From Sequoia sempervirens (Eukaryota > Streptophyta > Pinopsida > Cupressales > Cupressaceae): a stretch of DNA of 64,000 nucleotides. The notes below the pieces were generated by a model, which was not told the DNA's origin, did not search any database, and saw only the letters and a program-made list of their open reading frames with translations. Of the stretch, positions 42,276-54,060 are shown piece after piece; position 1 is the stretch's first letter; each line of letters starts with the position of its first letter. Location: the NCBI GenBank assembly GCA_007258455.2, contig VDFB02193867.1, positions 524,315,692 through 524,379,691 on the forward strand, read 5' to 3'. Both the position numbers and the translations under genes were made by a program.

Positions 42276-45200
42276 ACGAAGATCACACAAGCACCTTCAA
42301 AGCAACCAGGAACTAAGACCACACTAGCTCCACCAGTTCAAACCCTGCAATACTCAAGACACCCAATCAACATGATTCCACAGATAATAGTCCATTAGAC
42401 AATCTGCAACAAAGATGAGGCATCCAACTGCAACTAACTATCCAACAAAACAACCGATCATAGCCTTTCAGGAAACTACATAGACCTTAAACATGCTCTC
42501 ATGCTCTATCAAGAATTCTGCTCCAACATCCATGATGTCCACCATTCATGCAACAATCCTGTCATCTTCCACGTGTGGAAGAAAGATACAAAGCCAAGGT
42601 GTACAAGCACCATTCCAATGAACACAAGCAAAAAAGGATCTCAGTGATATCTTCAACAAGATACTGCTACCACTTCACTGTGATCAATCACTATACAGAA
42701 GCAATATCAGCTTCAAAGCTTCAATTAGAACACAATAGTGAAGTCATTATCCAAAAACAAGAAACAAAAAATTAGTTAGAACAACAATCAGACTGACTGC
42801 TTCCATCCAACTTATAACCCACACGACTGAAAATAGCACCCACAGCTCATGCTATACCATCCAATCTCACATACCTTAAAGGTATCACCATTAGTAAACT
42901 TCTGCCAATCCATTAACAGCAAATACAAGTTCTAGTGTCAACCAGTCGAAGAAGACAAGACACATACAGGAACTCCCACTGCCTGAGAAATCTAGATCTG
43001 AAAGATCAAAAGGCATTGCAAGCCTACCAATACGAGCACATAGAAAATGTAACCCTGTAGTACCGAGGAAATATCCACAATGACATGAGCAACTTGCAAC
43101 AAACTGCTACAAGAAACATTTCTCTCATCACAAACCTTCATGGCCACAGAGAGAAACACCGCCCATCAACTTCCTATAGAAACATCCTCCTACATACACT
43201 TCTAACAGCCAGTTGTGTCAAGAATGATCTTCTTCACATCCCAAGAGAAAACCTTAACAACATCCATTCGTTCAATCATCAAGATCAAACCAACTTTAAA
43301 AACATGGATGTAAACCTCTCAAAGAAGATCAAGCTAAAACATTTCCCATTTTAGGAAATCAGCCCATACATCATCTCCTACCAATTCTCATAAGTAAATG
43401 ACATAACACAAAAGCTCAAGGAGATAATATAGCCTATACAACTTCCACTATGAATCCTCCATAACCAAATGTTAAACAGTAATTCAAGATCCATATCATG
43501 AAAATGAACTTAAATACATCTGAAAGATATAATGAGCCAAATACCTCTTAGATAAACTGTCGAGTAGACCAAGAGAGGGAACAAGAATACTCCTTCAAGA
43601 TATATAAGCCATCATCACTAATCCAAGAGTAATCTCCTCATAGATCTCTTATTGAACTCACGTTCAACCTAGGTGTAAGCTTCTCAGACTTTCTGCTAAT
43701 AAACTTTAACAAGAGTAACAAGCAGCAACACATCTCTGATAAGAGAAAAACAACCTCACCTTATTCTTCATGTATCCATGAGTACTAGCAACCGACCATC
43801 TCATGCTAAGCTCCATCTGCATTACTACACTATCATGAAGTATCAAGCAATTAATCAAAAGCACCCAATACATAAAGAATTACCAGACCACTGTCATAGC
43901 TCCAATCATCAAAATCAGGAATTTATCATGACACCATGATCTACACATCCCCATAGGAGATACCATGCTTCAAGTGACTCCACCATTGTCTCAAGTACAA
44001 TGCACAATGCCAAAACTCCAGTGCACAAACAAGAGTATACCATGACATAAATCAAATAAACTCAAAACAACATCACCTGTCAAGCACCACCAACATCTCA
44101 GCCAAAGACTCCAAGCGCCCTCCAGGGTTCCAAGATGTTGCACATCTTCAAATAATGTCCATGCAAAAGCAAAAAATCATAAGAACCATTCTGCAACACT
44201 ATAGAAGACTATTCACCACCATGTGATGAATCCACAATCATTGCTAGAGCTCCCACTGAAACGTGACACCCGAGATTCCCAAGTATTATGACCAACTGTT
44301 TCAGGTTCCCATAACTGACTATTTAGGTACTCAAGAATATGCATCCTCTCATCTCAAAACAATCACACCAATGTACAAGTGACCATAGACAAGGCCAGCT
44401 AACAAATCTACACCACCAATGAATCAACCTCATGGATAAAGACAGTCCACATCTAAGTTATCTCACTGCAGCCAATGGGTAGCTAACCCACCAACCGAAT
44501 AACTCATAGATCACAAACATCGAACATGCAAACCTGTTATCACATTGAAAACTGCAACACTAAGATATCAAAGAGAATAACCACGTAGACAACATGACTC
44601 AAACATCAAATCATGCTAGATCTGATTTTCCAATCATGTCCACAACGAGCAGCATAAGCAAGGACCCCACAAGCATTACCACAAGAATTTTGAGTAACAA
44701 AACACTTACTAACACTCCCATGTAGAGAAAGAGTCATACCTCCTCAAAACCATGCATCAAGCATGCATGCAAACCTACAACTATCTCATCTAGCAACACC
44801 CCAAAAGGTTAGTGTCTAGACAATAGCTGAACAACAACTCCACATGATCACAAGTTTTGCTTAACCATGTAAAACCTGTAAAACCACAGAGCCATGCAAG
44901 TATAAATCATCCTTAGAAAGAAACCAGCAGTTCAAGAGAATCCAATTCCCTTTCAGACCAACTCTAAAAACCACCAACATGCACATGCATCCAAGAAAGA
45001 GAGAAAGGATATTTCAGAAGCTTGCCAATCATCTAATGATTAACTCCATAGCCTTCAAGCATTTGAGGTTAATAGGAAATAGTGCTTTCCAACACCAGGA
45101 ACCACCACCTAGCATAAGCACTCTCTTCCATGACTGAGAAACATTCTAGGCTTCTCCATATCACCCAGGAGCCTGTCACACAGACACCAATATGAAAGCT

Positions 45201-45462
45201 TTACTGCTACACAACCATAGAGTAAGAAAATCCACCTCATACTCCAAGGTTATACCTCTACCAACCCAGAGACATAGATCAGAACATGATCAACTCCCTT
45301 TTCCATCTTGACCATCCTTCAAGCTGCATTCTATCTCAGGATACCACAAGGCTTCCACTCATCAAAGGATCAATAAATCAGTCCATTCCTCCAGATTTCC
45401 TCTAGCCAATCACACTGAGAAATCTTCATAGGAGAAATACCCAAAACCAGCAACCAAAAGAA
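42276..45462 (-). other. Element D interior, no coding sequence recognised
   Basis: 3.2 kb without a frame that I can assign to Gag, protease, integrase, RT or RNase H on either strand. Two short open frames exist (42,548-42,775 and 43,085-43,354, plus strand, antisense to the element) but carry no domain. The plus strand is rich in CCA, CAA and ATC triplets. Either the interior decayed beyond recognition or it never coded. Confidence 0.6.
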
Positions 45463-45475
45463 GGCTTTGATACCA
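45463..45475 (-). promoter_or_regulatory. Element D primer-binding site
   Basis: TGGTATCAAAGCC on the minus strand, two bases after the LTR end (CCTTACA). It is one or two changes from the standard plant initiator-Met site TGGTATCAGAGC. Confidence 0.9.
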
Positions 45476-45477
45476 CT

Positions 45478-47512
45478 TGTAAGGAAATCTAGGAGCGCAT
45501 CTTATGAAAACTCCATGCAGTAGTGCCTTCGGTAACTTTCATTTCCAATTAGTTTGCCTCAAAGAAACATACAACTATGTCGAAATGCGGAACAAACACA
45601 GTTAATTTCCTACATTGATCCATCTGGGAGAAACACATGTAAATTCAATAGTAAGCATTAATAGATTCTACTATATGAACCAGCAGACATGAAAGATGAA
45701 AACAGAAAACCAGAACACAAAGATTTATGTGGGGAAAATTCTTTTAGATAAAAAACCTCACACTCCAAAGATCGAGCCATTGTATTATTTAGCAACAGAA
45801 AGGTTACAATACAAATTCAGGCTCATAGCCTCTTCAGAGATTCATCTTGTTCATTTTGGATACTATCTGGTAATCAACTCTCCCTTTGTACATTTCCTGA
45901 TCAACCTCTCAAACAAAACAATCTTTGTACTATAGCAATACCCTCACACAGGTTACAGTAATGACCAACACAAGAGATCAACCATGACATTCAATCCTTG
46001 ATCAGGAGAGAAATCGGCAACATAACCCTACCTCTCACTTTCTCTGTTTCGACCTCATGGCCTCAGCCTTCTAGCCAACCAACCAGTCTTCTCATTGTTC
46101 GCTCTCACTTCCTTCTCTTCAGCTTTGGCTCTATGAAATGGTTTGTTTCCAACTATCAGATCACAACTGTCAAATCATCCAGCTCAGCAATGGTTCACAT
46201 TCTGCTTTCTCTGATTTGTCCATATCACACCATGTCAGATAATCTTCACTCGGTCAATAGTGATCAAGTTGTGTCACATGTCGGTGAGACACTAGAAGTG
46301 TCTCCCCAATGCCATAAGACCCGATTACATGTTGTCGCCAAGAGTCATCTCCATTGGAAGAAGGTTCTACCGATATCCAAAAGTCATACCGATTTCAGCA
46401 TTCTCATCGGCGAGACAATCGCCATTTGATGAGACATCACACCAAGCTCATAAGTCATTCTGAAGTGTTCCTTAGTCATTAAGACTTTAGTCATTCACTA
46501 AGAGATCATATCGATTCTTCAAGTCATGCCGAAACCCATTGTATTCCTATCAACATCCATCTATCGACAAGACTATCATCTTTCGCCAAGACATCACAAT
46601 GAGCTTCATGTTATATCGAACACTGACTAGTCACCAAGATTCATAGCGACAACAAAATTCCCATCGGCAAGATAGTTGCTCTTCGCCAAGACATCACCCC
46701 ATAGGTTCCAAGTCACCCTGATTCAAACTTGTCGGCTAGACTTACTGGTGTCGCCAAGACTTCATACCGAAGCCTTTAAGTCATATCGATGTGTTCCATT
46801 GTCGGCGATAGAATCAACCTTCGGCAAGAATTCTTGCCGAGGCTTCTATGTTATCCCGAAACAACTGTTCACCAAGAGTCACACCGAAGACATCTGATAA
46901 TCGGCAAGACATTTGTCTTTCACCGAGACTTCATACCGATCGCCTTATGTTATACCGATGACCCCTAACACTGTCAGTGAGACTTTCCACATTTGCCAAG
47001 ACTTCATATTGAAGCCTTATGTGTTACACCGAAGTCTCCAAATGTATACCAGTTGGTGAGACACATCACTATCGGTAAGACTTATTACCAATAACCCAAG
47101 GGTTTCCTTGAAAGCTCCAACACTGTCGCCGAGACATGTTACTTTTGGTAAGACTTCTCACTGAGCCGGCATAGGTTACCCCGATGACTTCAATGCATAT
47201 CCTTGTCGGCAAGACCTTCTAGTTTCGCTGACTTCTTCCCGAGTGTAGAAGTCACTCTGAAGCCCCCGGTCGCTATGAGTCTCACTGACATCCAATTGAA
47301 TGGAATTTTGGCTAGAGTTCTCCATGCGATGAGAAGTTACAATGACAGCCATAAGTCATAGCAATAGATTCCTTCGGCAACACAAAAGCATTATCTTGGT
47401 GACATGAGCAAAAGATAAGGTAAACTGCCAGTCGGCTAGACAATAGGAATGTCACAACAACTATGCTTTCTCAAAGGTTTTAGCCTATGAGATTGAGGCA
47501 TATATTCCAACA
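45478..47512 (-). repeat. Element D 5' LTR (right)
   Basis: 2,035 bp, the partner of the left LTR. The motif-rich part lies at about 46,250-47,350. Differences from the left copy include many CG against CA/TG pairs, as expected from loss of methylated C, and several small indels (for example near 46,645). Confidence 0.85.
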
Positions 47513-47521
47513 ACATAGAGG

Positions 47522-47604
47522 GGCGACCACTCCCTCACAAGGGCAACCTCACCCTATGATAGGCAACCCTAACCTAAACAAGGGTGACCCTGCCCAGACA
47601 TAGA
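47522..47604. repeat. 21-bp leader minisatellite, cluster 1 (4 units)
   Basis: Units start at 47,522 (GCGACC), 47,543 (GCAACC), 47,563 and 47,584 (GTGACC), steps of 20-21 bases. The core is GGYRACC followed by a CCC- or CTA-rich tail. Confidence 0.75.
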
Positions 47605-48237
47605 TGCTTGTCTAGGACATAATAGTAAGTTTCACTCTCTCTTTTGGCAACAGAGGTGACTAGGCCTGAAGAGGGGTAATAGGGACTTACAGAGGGTCGA
47701 ACCTTCCCAAACAACATTTTTTTGAGGTTAAACTGTGTTTTAAGTCATTTTTAGGGATCATTTTTTGTTGCTCTTGTTAATATTGACCTCCTAACCCGTC
47801 TTGTTGGTGATTTTGATGGATTTTACTAACATTTTCACAACTATATCAAGCTTAACGAAGACCGGAGGATAAAAATTCTAATGTGTTTGTTATAGGACAA
47901 ACGAGCTAGGCCTTTTTAGTTAGATCGTTTGCTTTCATTTTCATATTAGTTAGGCACATATTATAAGTACAATAGTAAATAAATTGTGTGCTTTGTTTAT
48001 AAGTAAGCTATTGATGTATCCAATCCCCTTTTGTCATTTGGAAATCCTGGGTGAAGAGAAATCGTATCTTACTTAAATCCTTTGTGTTACCCAAGGGGGT
48101 GTTACATCGTTCAAGCTTTCCCCTTGCATTTCGTGTGAACCTGGGGAGTAGCCAAAAATGGTTAGCATTCTCTTCTTAGTGAGACCTTAGGGATTTCATC
48201 ACCCTAAGGGACAATTCCAACCATGTGTACTGACATG

Positions 48238-48253
48238 GTATATAAAGAGGGGA
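48238..48253 (+). promoter_or_regulatory. TATA-like box in element E leader
   Basis: GGTATATAAAGAGGGG, in sense orientation, about 0.8 kb after the PBS when D is removed. Leaders of A (about 11,320, minus) and B (21,232, plus) have similar boxes. Function is inferred. Confidence 0.35.
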
Positions 48254-48650
48254 GGCCAAAGTTGTACCCCAATCCAGTCACATCATGTCTTGCAGAGCAT
48301 CAAAGCTAGGGTGATACCTTGATAGACGTGAAGAGTTGGTCTAAGCCTTCAGTATCTCGTTGGGGTTTATGACTCACACTTGTGATAGGCTGGTGTTCAT
48401 AGTTGTGCCTCACGTACTGAGCGTATACCAAGGACTCCCTAGATTTCCTTGTTCAACCTAGTTAGAGGACTCTGTTGGCCATACCTTTCACAATAATCAT
48501 AGGATTGTGCTACTTGAACTATATTTTCTATGAAAAACTAGTGCATATCTTACTAGTCAAGTCAGTCTTTCCTTTTTCTTGTTGTTTGAAGTGTTTTATG
48601 TCCTTTTCCATAGTCATTTTTCCTAAGTCAAGTTTAGGTCTATTGATAGA

Positions 48651-48848
48651 GGCGACCCTAACCTCAAGAGAGGCAACCCCGACCTCAAGAGAGGTAACCC
48701 CGACCTCAAGAGGGGTGACCCCACCCTCTGTCTTAGTCATTTTCTAGTCTGTTTGAGTCAAAATTGTTCATTTTTCACCTCAGATAGGCAACCCCACCTT
48801 GAACAGGAGTGACCCTACCCTAAAAGGGGCGACCACGCCAAAACAGGT
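48651..48848. repeat. 21-bp leader minisatellite, clusters 2 and 3 (7 units)
   Basis: Cluster 2 has units at 48,651, 48,672, 48,693 and 48,714, exactly 21 bases apart, each near GGYRACCCCGACCTCAAGA. Cluster 3 has units at 48,787, 48,808 and 48,828. One plus-strand frame of cluster 2 would give a seven-residue repeat (TSREATP), but the other clusters have 20-base steps that break the frame, so a non-coding role is likelier. Confidence 0.8.
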
Positions 48849-48945
48849 GTTTTTGCATCTTAAATGATCATTCCCACCACCTGTTCAGTTGTTCCACTAG
48901 TTCTTTTGCTCATTCCATCATTTTTTCAGTCCATCTCCTCGTTCT

Positions 48946-49440
48946 AAGAGTCGTTCATCCATTTTGAACCTTCATTTACTCATTTCGAGTAATCGTTCAT
49001 CCTTTCCAATCATTCATTCTCTTGTTCCGAGCGATCATTCATCCTTTCCAATCATCCATTCTAAACCTCCATCTCCTCATTCAAAGAGTTGTTCATCCAT
49101 TTCGAGCCATCTCTTACTCATTTCGAGCAATCATTCATCCATTCTGAACCTTCATTTACTCGTTTGAAGCTATTGTTCATCCTTTCTGATCAATCATTCT
49201 CTCATTCCAAGCAATCATTTACTCATTTCAAGCTTTTGTTCATGCATTTTGAGATTTCATCTCCCCATTTCGAGAGTTTATCTCCCATTTCAAGTGATCA
49301 TTTACTTGTTCCAAGTAATTTTTCATGCATTTTTAGCTTTCGTTTCCTTGTTTTGAGTAATCGTTCATCCATTCCGAGCTTTAGTTTCCTCATTTCGGTC
49401 ATCTGTCTACTCGTTCAAAGGGTTCGTCTAATTTTTCTGA
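48946..49440. repeat. Degenerate TTCATCC/TTTCGAG tandem array, ~40-45 bp unit
   Basis: GTTCATCC or CATTCATCC recurs about every 40-45 bases (for example 48,953, 48,991, 49,091, 49,133, 49,174, 49,363), alternating with ACTCATTTCGAG-like strings. Its low-complexity open frames (Ser/His/Phe-rich) are by-products. Confidence 0.7.
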
Positions 49441-49480
49441 GGGTTTGAAAGCTAGATAAGTGACCATTTCCTCCAATAGG

Positions 49481-49632
49481 TGACTAGGCCCTCCAATAGG
49501 TGACCAGGCCGAGACATAGGTGACCAGGCCCTCCAATAGGTGACTAGGCCCAATGAACAGGTGACCAGGCCCAGTGAATAGGTGACCAGGCCGAATGAAT
49601 AGGTGACCAGGCCCAGTGCATAGGTGGTCTTG
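49481..49632. repeat. 21-bp leader minisatellite, cluster 4 (7-8 units)
   Basis: Units with AGGTGACCAGGCC start at 49,481, 49,501, 49,521, 49,541, 49,562, 49,583 and 49,604, steps of 20, 20, 20, 21, 21 and 21. The variable tail (CTCCAAT, CAGTGAAT, GAATGAAT) groups units into subtypes. Confidence 0.85.
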
Positions 49633-50121
49633 CCTAAAAGAAGACCTTAATCCATCTTCTCGTTGTCATCATTTTCATTCATCAACACTTTCTAAAATTC
49701 ATCGTTTCATTGACCAAATCACATAGGTGCATCTTAGAACATCATAAGAATCCATATCCATCATCAAATCATCCATCCCAATCACCTAGGCTTTGTTTCA
49801 AGGATTTTGATTTTGACGCAGAAACTTTCAGAGGCCATAAATTTTGACTCGAGTGTCCATTTAGGCTGATATTTTATAGGTGGATGCATTATGAGCTGGC
49901 ATGCCGGTTGTTGGTTGGCCCCTATTTCAACAAATTTTTGAGTCCTCAAAATTTCATCTTGACCCTCAAAAATGAGAATTTAGTGTTTTTTTTTAGTTTT
50001 TAAAAAGTCATTTTTGTTAATAACTCAAAACTCATGTTTCAAATCTAGGATGTTAGTTGGAAATTCATCCTATCTTATTTTTTGGAAGCTTTTGGAAAAC
50101 AAATTGGACTCTCAAACATAT

Positions 50122-52860
50122 TGTTGACATGTGTTTTGGCATAGCAACATGCAAACATAATATTGCTACTCTGCTTCTCCTGAAAGAGAAAGACAACACA
50201 TGGATGTCTTAGCTCCCAAGGTCCTTGTAGTTGGTTCTCAACTGTGGTGATGTTGCTCAATTGGTCAATGTAACAGTAATGTTCAAGGGGCCTGTTGGTG
50301 TTGGGCTTCTGGATTGTTCTAAGATCAAAAATGAAATAAAACCTAATTTAACTGGGGTTTTAAAGAAACAACAAAAGATAGGTCAGAGTTTTGGGACATA
50401 AAAAAAAAATAATTTATCCAACTTTAACTAGATCTATAATCCTTCAAGGAATTGCAAACTAAAACTATAAAATGAAATTAACTTGTGATTGACACACAGT
50501 TTCATTCATTTACAGTGCTAATTCAAATAACACATTTTAAGTTACCATTTAAATAAAACACAAAATAACATCTCACTCCTTGAAGACTTCACAAATCAAA
50601 TGATTAGCTTAAGACAAATATTATTCAGGAACACAATATGAAGTAGATTAAACTCCAATTGCTTCTACTACTAGTAAAACATATAAGTAATATTTACAAA
50701 GCTGGCACAATCACTAGTGTATAGAGAATCTGCGTCTCCAGATTGTTTCCAACCACACTAAGAGGACTTGAAAAATACATTACAGCCTGTACTGAATCTA
50801 ACTGCTAAACAAGAATACAAAATAAGCTCTCACTACTAAGAATCAAGATGCAACTCTATCTCCTTCCGTTAGCTGACTAACTCCTAGATTTTCTTCTGAC
50901 TACCTATTCTAACACTATATCTTCTCCTCTTAAAATTTCTAACCTTTTCTAACTATATGAGTTCTAACCTTTTTACAGAGGCAAGAATGCCTTATATACA
51001 TGATGCATCAAAAAGAATGTGCTTACCCCCTGTATTAGGGTTTACAAAATATCTGCTTCTAGGAGAGTTTGCTCTTAGATCTTTTTGACAAGAGTCAAAA
51101 CTGCATTTAATGTGAAACCCTACTTACCATGCTGATGACGGCTTGCTCTAGGAATGATCTGTAGATCTTTTGTGGTTGCAGCATTAACTCTTCTATCTCT
51201 GTGTCCATTTTTTGAACTCCAGCGGAGCTACCTTGAATACTCAAAAATATCGTCATTAATGCTCGTCTACTTTGCCAACAAATCTCACAGCTGTCCCCTC
51301 TGACTCATGGCTTCCTTCTTCTCCCTTTGGCCCTCCTCCCACTCTAGATCTTTCTGTATGTTGACTGTCCTTTGGAAACAGAACACTGGGCTTCCCCATA
51401 GATTTGAACACTTCACCTGAATCAATCGATTGCCTTTGGATCTCAGAAGCAATCCATTTTTCCTGCATTCTATTAGTCTTCCCTCATGAGAATAGTTAAT
51501 CGGTCAAACTGTCACCGGTCAGTCCTTTAGTTTTTTCTGATTGGCTAGGCATACGTCACGCAAGCTTCTCAGGTGGTCAAAGGCTGTCTGAGTGATATCA
51601 CATGTTGGTGAGACACCCATCATGTCTCCTCGATGAGATTCTATCTCTTCACAACTATCGACATGGCATGGGTCAGTCGGTGAGACATTTCGGCGATCTT
51701 CAAAGGTCACATCAAGCTCATTTTTATGTCGAGAAGACAATCCTTCAGTCGAGAAGACCTTGTAGTCAGATCCTCTTTCTCTTGACGAGTTCATTATGAT
51801 GTCAAGGAGACTATAATGTTTCAAGGAGACCTTACCTCGAACTCCTTTCTTCTTACTAAGCCTACCTTGTTGTCGGCAAGACCCTTCTCCTTCGGTGAAA
51901 ATTTTCGCCGAAGGAAACACCTCTCAGCGAGATCCTCTCGAGCTCATCTTCCTTTCGGCAAGAGCCTACTTGGTCGGAAAGAAGTCATAGCGAAGGCATT
52001 TCATTCATTTGGAGTCTCCCCGATTTCCTCTCATTCTCATTGAGCTCCCTTTTGCTTCGGAGTGACCTTCGCTCTTCGGAAAGACATTATACCAAAAGGG
52101 GAACTCTTCGGCAAAACCCCCAACTGTCGGGGAGATATCCCACCGAAACAAATCCATCTCGCCGAACTCAAATTTCATGTCAGCGAGACCCTCAAACTTT
52201 GGCCAGACCTCTTGGTGCACATCTTTCTTCTCCCCGAGTGAATACCTTGTCAATGTGACACTTCTTTTTCACTAAGACCTCTTGGAAAGAATGAAAATTT
52301 TCCCTCAGCACCCTCTCCAGTGTGACCTTTCTTTTTCACCTAGACCTTATGGCGAAGGCATGATATTTTTTCGAGCTCCATTTCAAGGAGACCTCTTTGT
52401 AGTCATGCTGATATGTATCCCTACATTTCATATGCATCGTTCTAACATCCTCTTGTTGGGGAGATGTACTGTAGATACCTTATGTTTCGCTGAGGAACCT
52501 TTATATGTTCACTTTTGGTCACCGTGAAAATCTCGTTCTTTCCTTGATGTGGCAACATGTCGGTGAGACATTATGAGTTGAAAAGACTGCAAGACCTCGT
52601 ACCGATAGACCCCCTTTTGTGCTTTGTTGGTGAGACTTGATGCACTTGCTAAGACTTCTCTTCGAAGGAAAATATCCCACCGAAGTGTGACTCTTAGTCA
52701 CCAGGAAAATGATTGATGTCCTGCCGAGAGGTATTTGCATGTGAATTCCGGTCGGTGTGACATCGCTGAGGTCTTGCCGACCTTTTCCTTAGCTGATTTT
52801 TATGACCAACTGGATTGGGGAATGCATCCCAACTGAGCTCCCTTGGCAAAAATCATCATG
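50122..52860 (-). repeat. Element F 3' LTR (left copy)
   Basis: Plus strand starts TGTTGACATGTG, so the sense LTR ends in GTCAACA. It is colinear with 61,931-64,000 up to at least 52,195, where the window ends for the other copy. The sense start is therefore unknown, and I place it near 52,860. From 51,600 to 52,770 it is packed with CGGCAAGAC, CGGTGAGAC and CACCGAA-type motifs like those in element D's LTR. Confidence 0.75.
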
Positions 52861-52959
52861 TGTATGATTTAATCCCACAAAATGGAGTCCACACTATTCA
52901 TTAGAAGGAGATAAGATATATTATTTTATCATGTCTTTAATTTTATCAAAAAGAAACAC

Positions 52960-54060
52960 AACTCCGACGGAGGCGGGAGTGGGACCAAGATATAACACCG
53001 ACATTCAAAACCGGTGGAAGCAGAATTGAATTGAGACTAGGACGAGAATTAAAATTGGACGAATCCCAGCGGAATCGGGATCGGGACAAAATAGGACCCA
53101 AAAATGACATCCCTCGCCCTTAAAACTGGCGGGAGTGGGGCAAAAAGAAAATTGGAACTGGGATCGGAGTTGGGATGAGAACGATCCATGGGAACTTTGA
53201 TCATTTCCCAGTTCAGACACCATCCTAATTCCGCATTTGCAAAGGAAACCAAAATGCAAAGGAAAGGGAAACAAACATCGGCGGGGTCGGAGCGAAAACC
53301 GATTCCTGGCGAAGCACAATGGGGGCGGGGGCGGAACCAAATCCGAAATTGAAACTTCTTCAAAGTTTCATTTTTAGATTCCATCCTAATCCCGCCTCCG
53401 AAAATCATACAAAGAGATGACCAAAAGAACGAAAATAGAAAAGGGGAAAGGAAGAAGAAGACCCCGTGACCAAATGATTGGAATCGGGGCAAAACAAAAT
53501 AACAAAGCAGAACCGGGATCAGAACAGAACCCGAACCAGAAAAATTTTCAAGCTTGAGGTTTCGGTTCCAGTTTCGATTCCGAGTCCACTGGAACAAAAA
53601 TGAAATGATGCGCAAGGCAAAAAAACCAAAATGGTGGAACCGAGATCAGGGAAGGAAAAGGAACTAGAACTTGGAAGGAATTCTAGGTTTTGAATCCGCT
53701 CCAATTCTGGGCCCACCAAAACAAACCAAAATACGAAGGGAAGAACCCGACGACGAAGAGAGAGAAAGGGAAAGGCGGAGTCGGGGCTGGGATGGAACCT
53801 GAAAGAGAAACTTTGGAGAAAGTTTAACCTCCCGATTCAGACCTAGACTCGATCCTGGAAAAGAACAAAAGACAAAGACAAAGAACCGTTAGAACCAGAA
53901 CCAGGGACGAAACAAGACCAGAATTTAGAAGGAATTTCCAAGGTTGGTATTGGTCCCGGTTCCGCTTCTGACAGAACTTAAAAGAAAAAACCTAAAGCAG
54001 AAAACCAAAGGCCAAAGGGAAAAGACAAAGGGGGAACCATTTTGTTCCAGAACAAAATGG
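52960..54060. repeat. GC-richer degenerate repeat block in element F 3' UTR
   Basis: Against an AT-rich background this 1.1 kb is GGAACCGGGATCGG-rich. A unit of roughly 130-190 bases can be followed by its ATTCCGATCC-type and GGGAAAGGGAAACAAA-type strings near 53,200, 53,356, 53,552, 53,680, 53,820 and 53,935. The open frames here are repeat by-products. Tandem repeats between pol and the 3' LTR are known from Tat/Ogre-type elements. Confidence 0.6.

Larger units (their letters stand above)
40251..47512 (-). mobile_element. Element D: Ty1/copia-type element with two ~2.0 kb LTRs, apparently non-coding
   Basis: Two direct repeats (40,251-42,263 and 45,478-47,512) flank a 3.2 kb interior. On the minus strand the LTR starts TGTTGGAATATATGCC and ends CCTTACA. 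Next to the right LTR is the PBS TGGTATCAAAGCC, and next to the left LTR is the purine tract CAAGTGGGAGAT, both classic for copia. The flanks are ACACA (40,246) and ACATA (47,513), an imperfect TSD differing by one C/T. D lies in the leader of element E. Long LTRs with a non-coding interior resemble LARD-type elements. Confidence 0.85.
47513..50121 (+). other. Element E leader (continued after D), with minisatellites
   Basis: No gene is supported. The stretch continues the 70 bases between E's PBS and D (40,181-40,250), because the D insertion site reads across (GTGACACA, then ACATAGAGG). It holds four clusters of a 21-base motif, a degenerate TTCATCC array (48,946-49,440), and a TATA-like GGTATATAAAGAGGGG (48,238-48,253) followed by a leader-like stretch. 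It ends where element F's LTR begins (50,122). E's coding part is not in the window. Confidence 0.65.

Noticed and set aside
42548..43354. Two open frames in the interior of copia element D
   Set aside because: Antisense to the element, short, no recognisable domain.
48475..48747. Plus-strand frame with a TSREATP heptad repeat, resembling a structural repeat protein
   Set aside because: The 21 bp unit is divisible by three by chance here; other clusters of the same repeat have 20-base steps that break any frame.
49457..49632. Possible CRISPR-like array of regular short repeats
   Set aside because: Units are contiguous 20-21 bp repeats without unique spacers, in a plant-type context.
53005..53719. 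Overlapping minus-strand open frames of 66-188 residues
   Set aside because: They lie in the GGAACCGGGATCGG repeat block of F's 3' UTR; composition and overlap in several frames point to repeat by-products.
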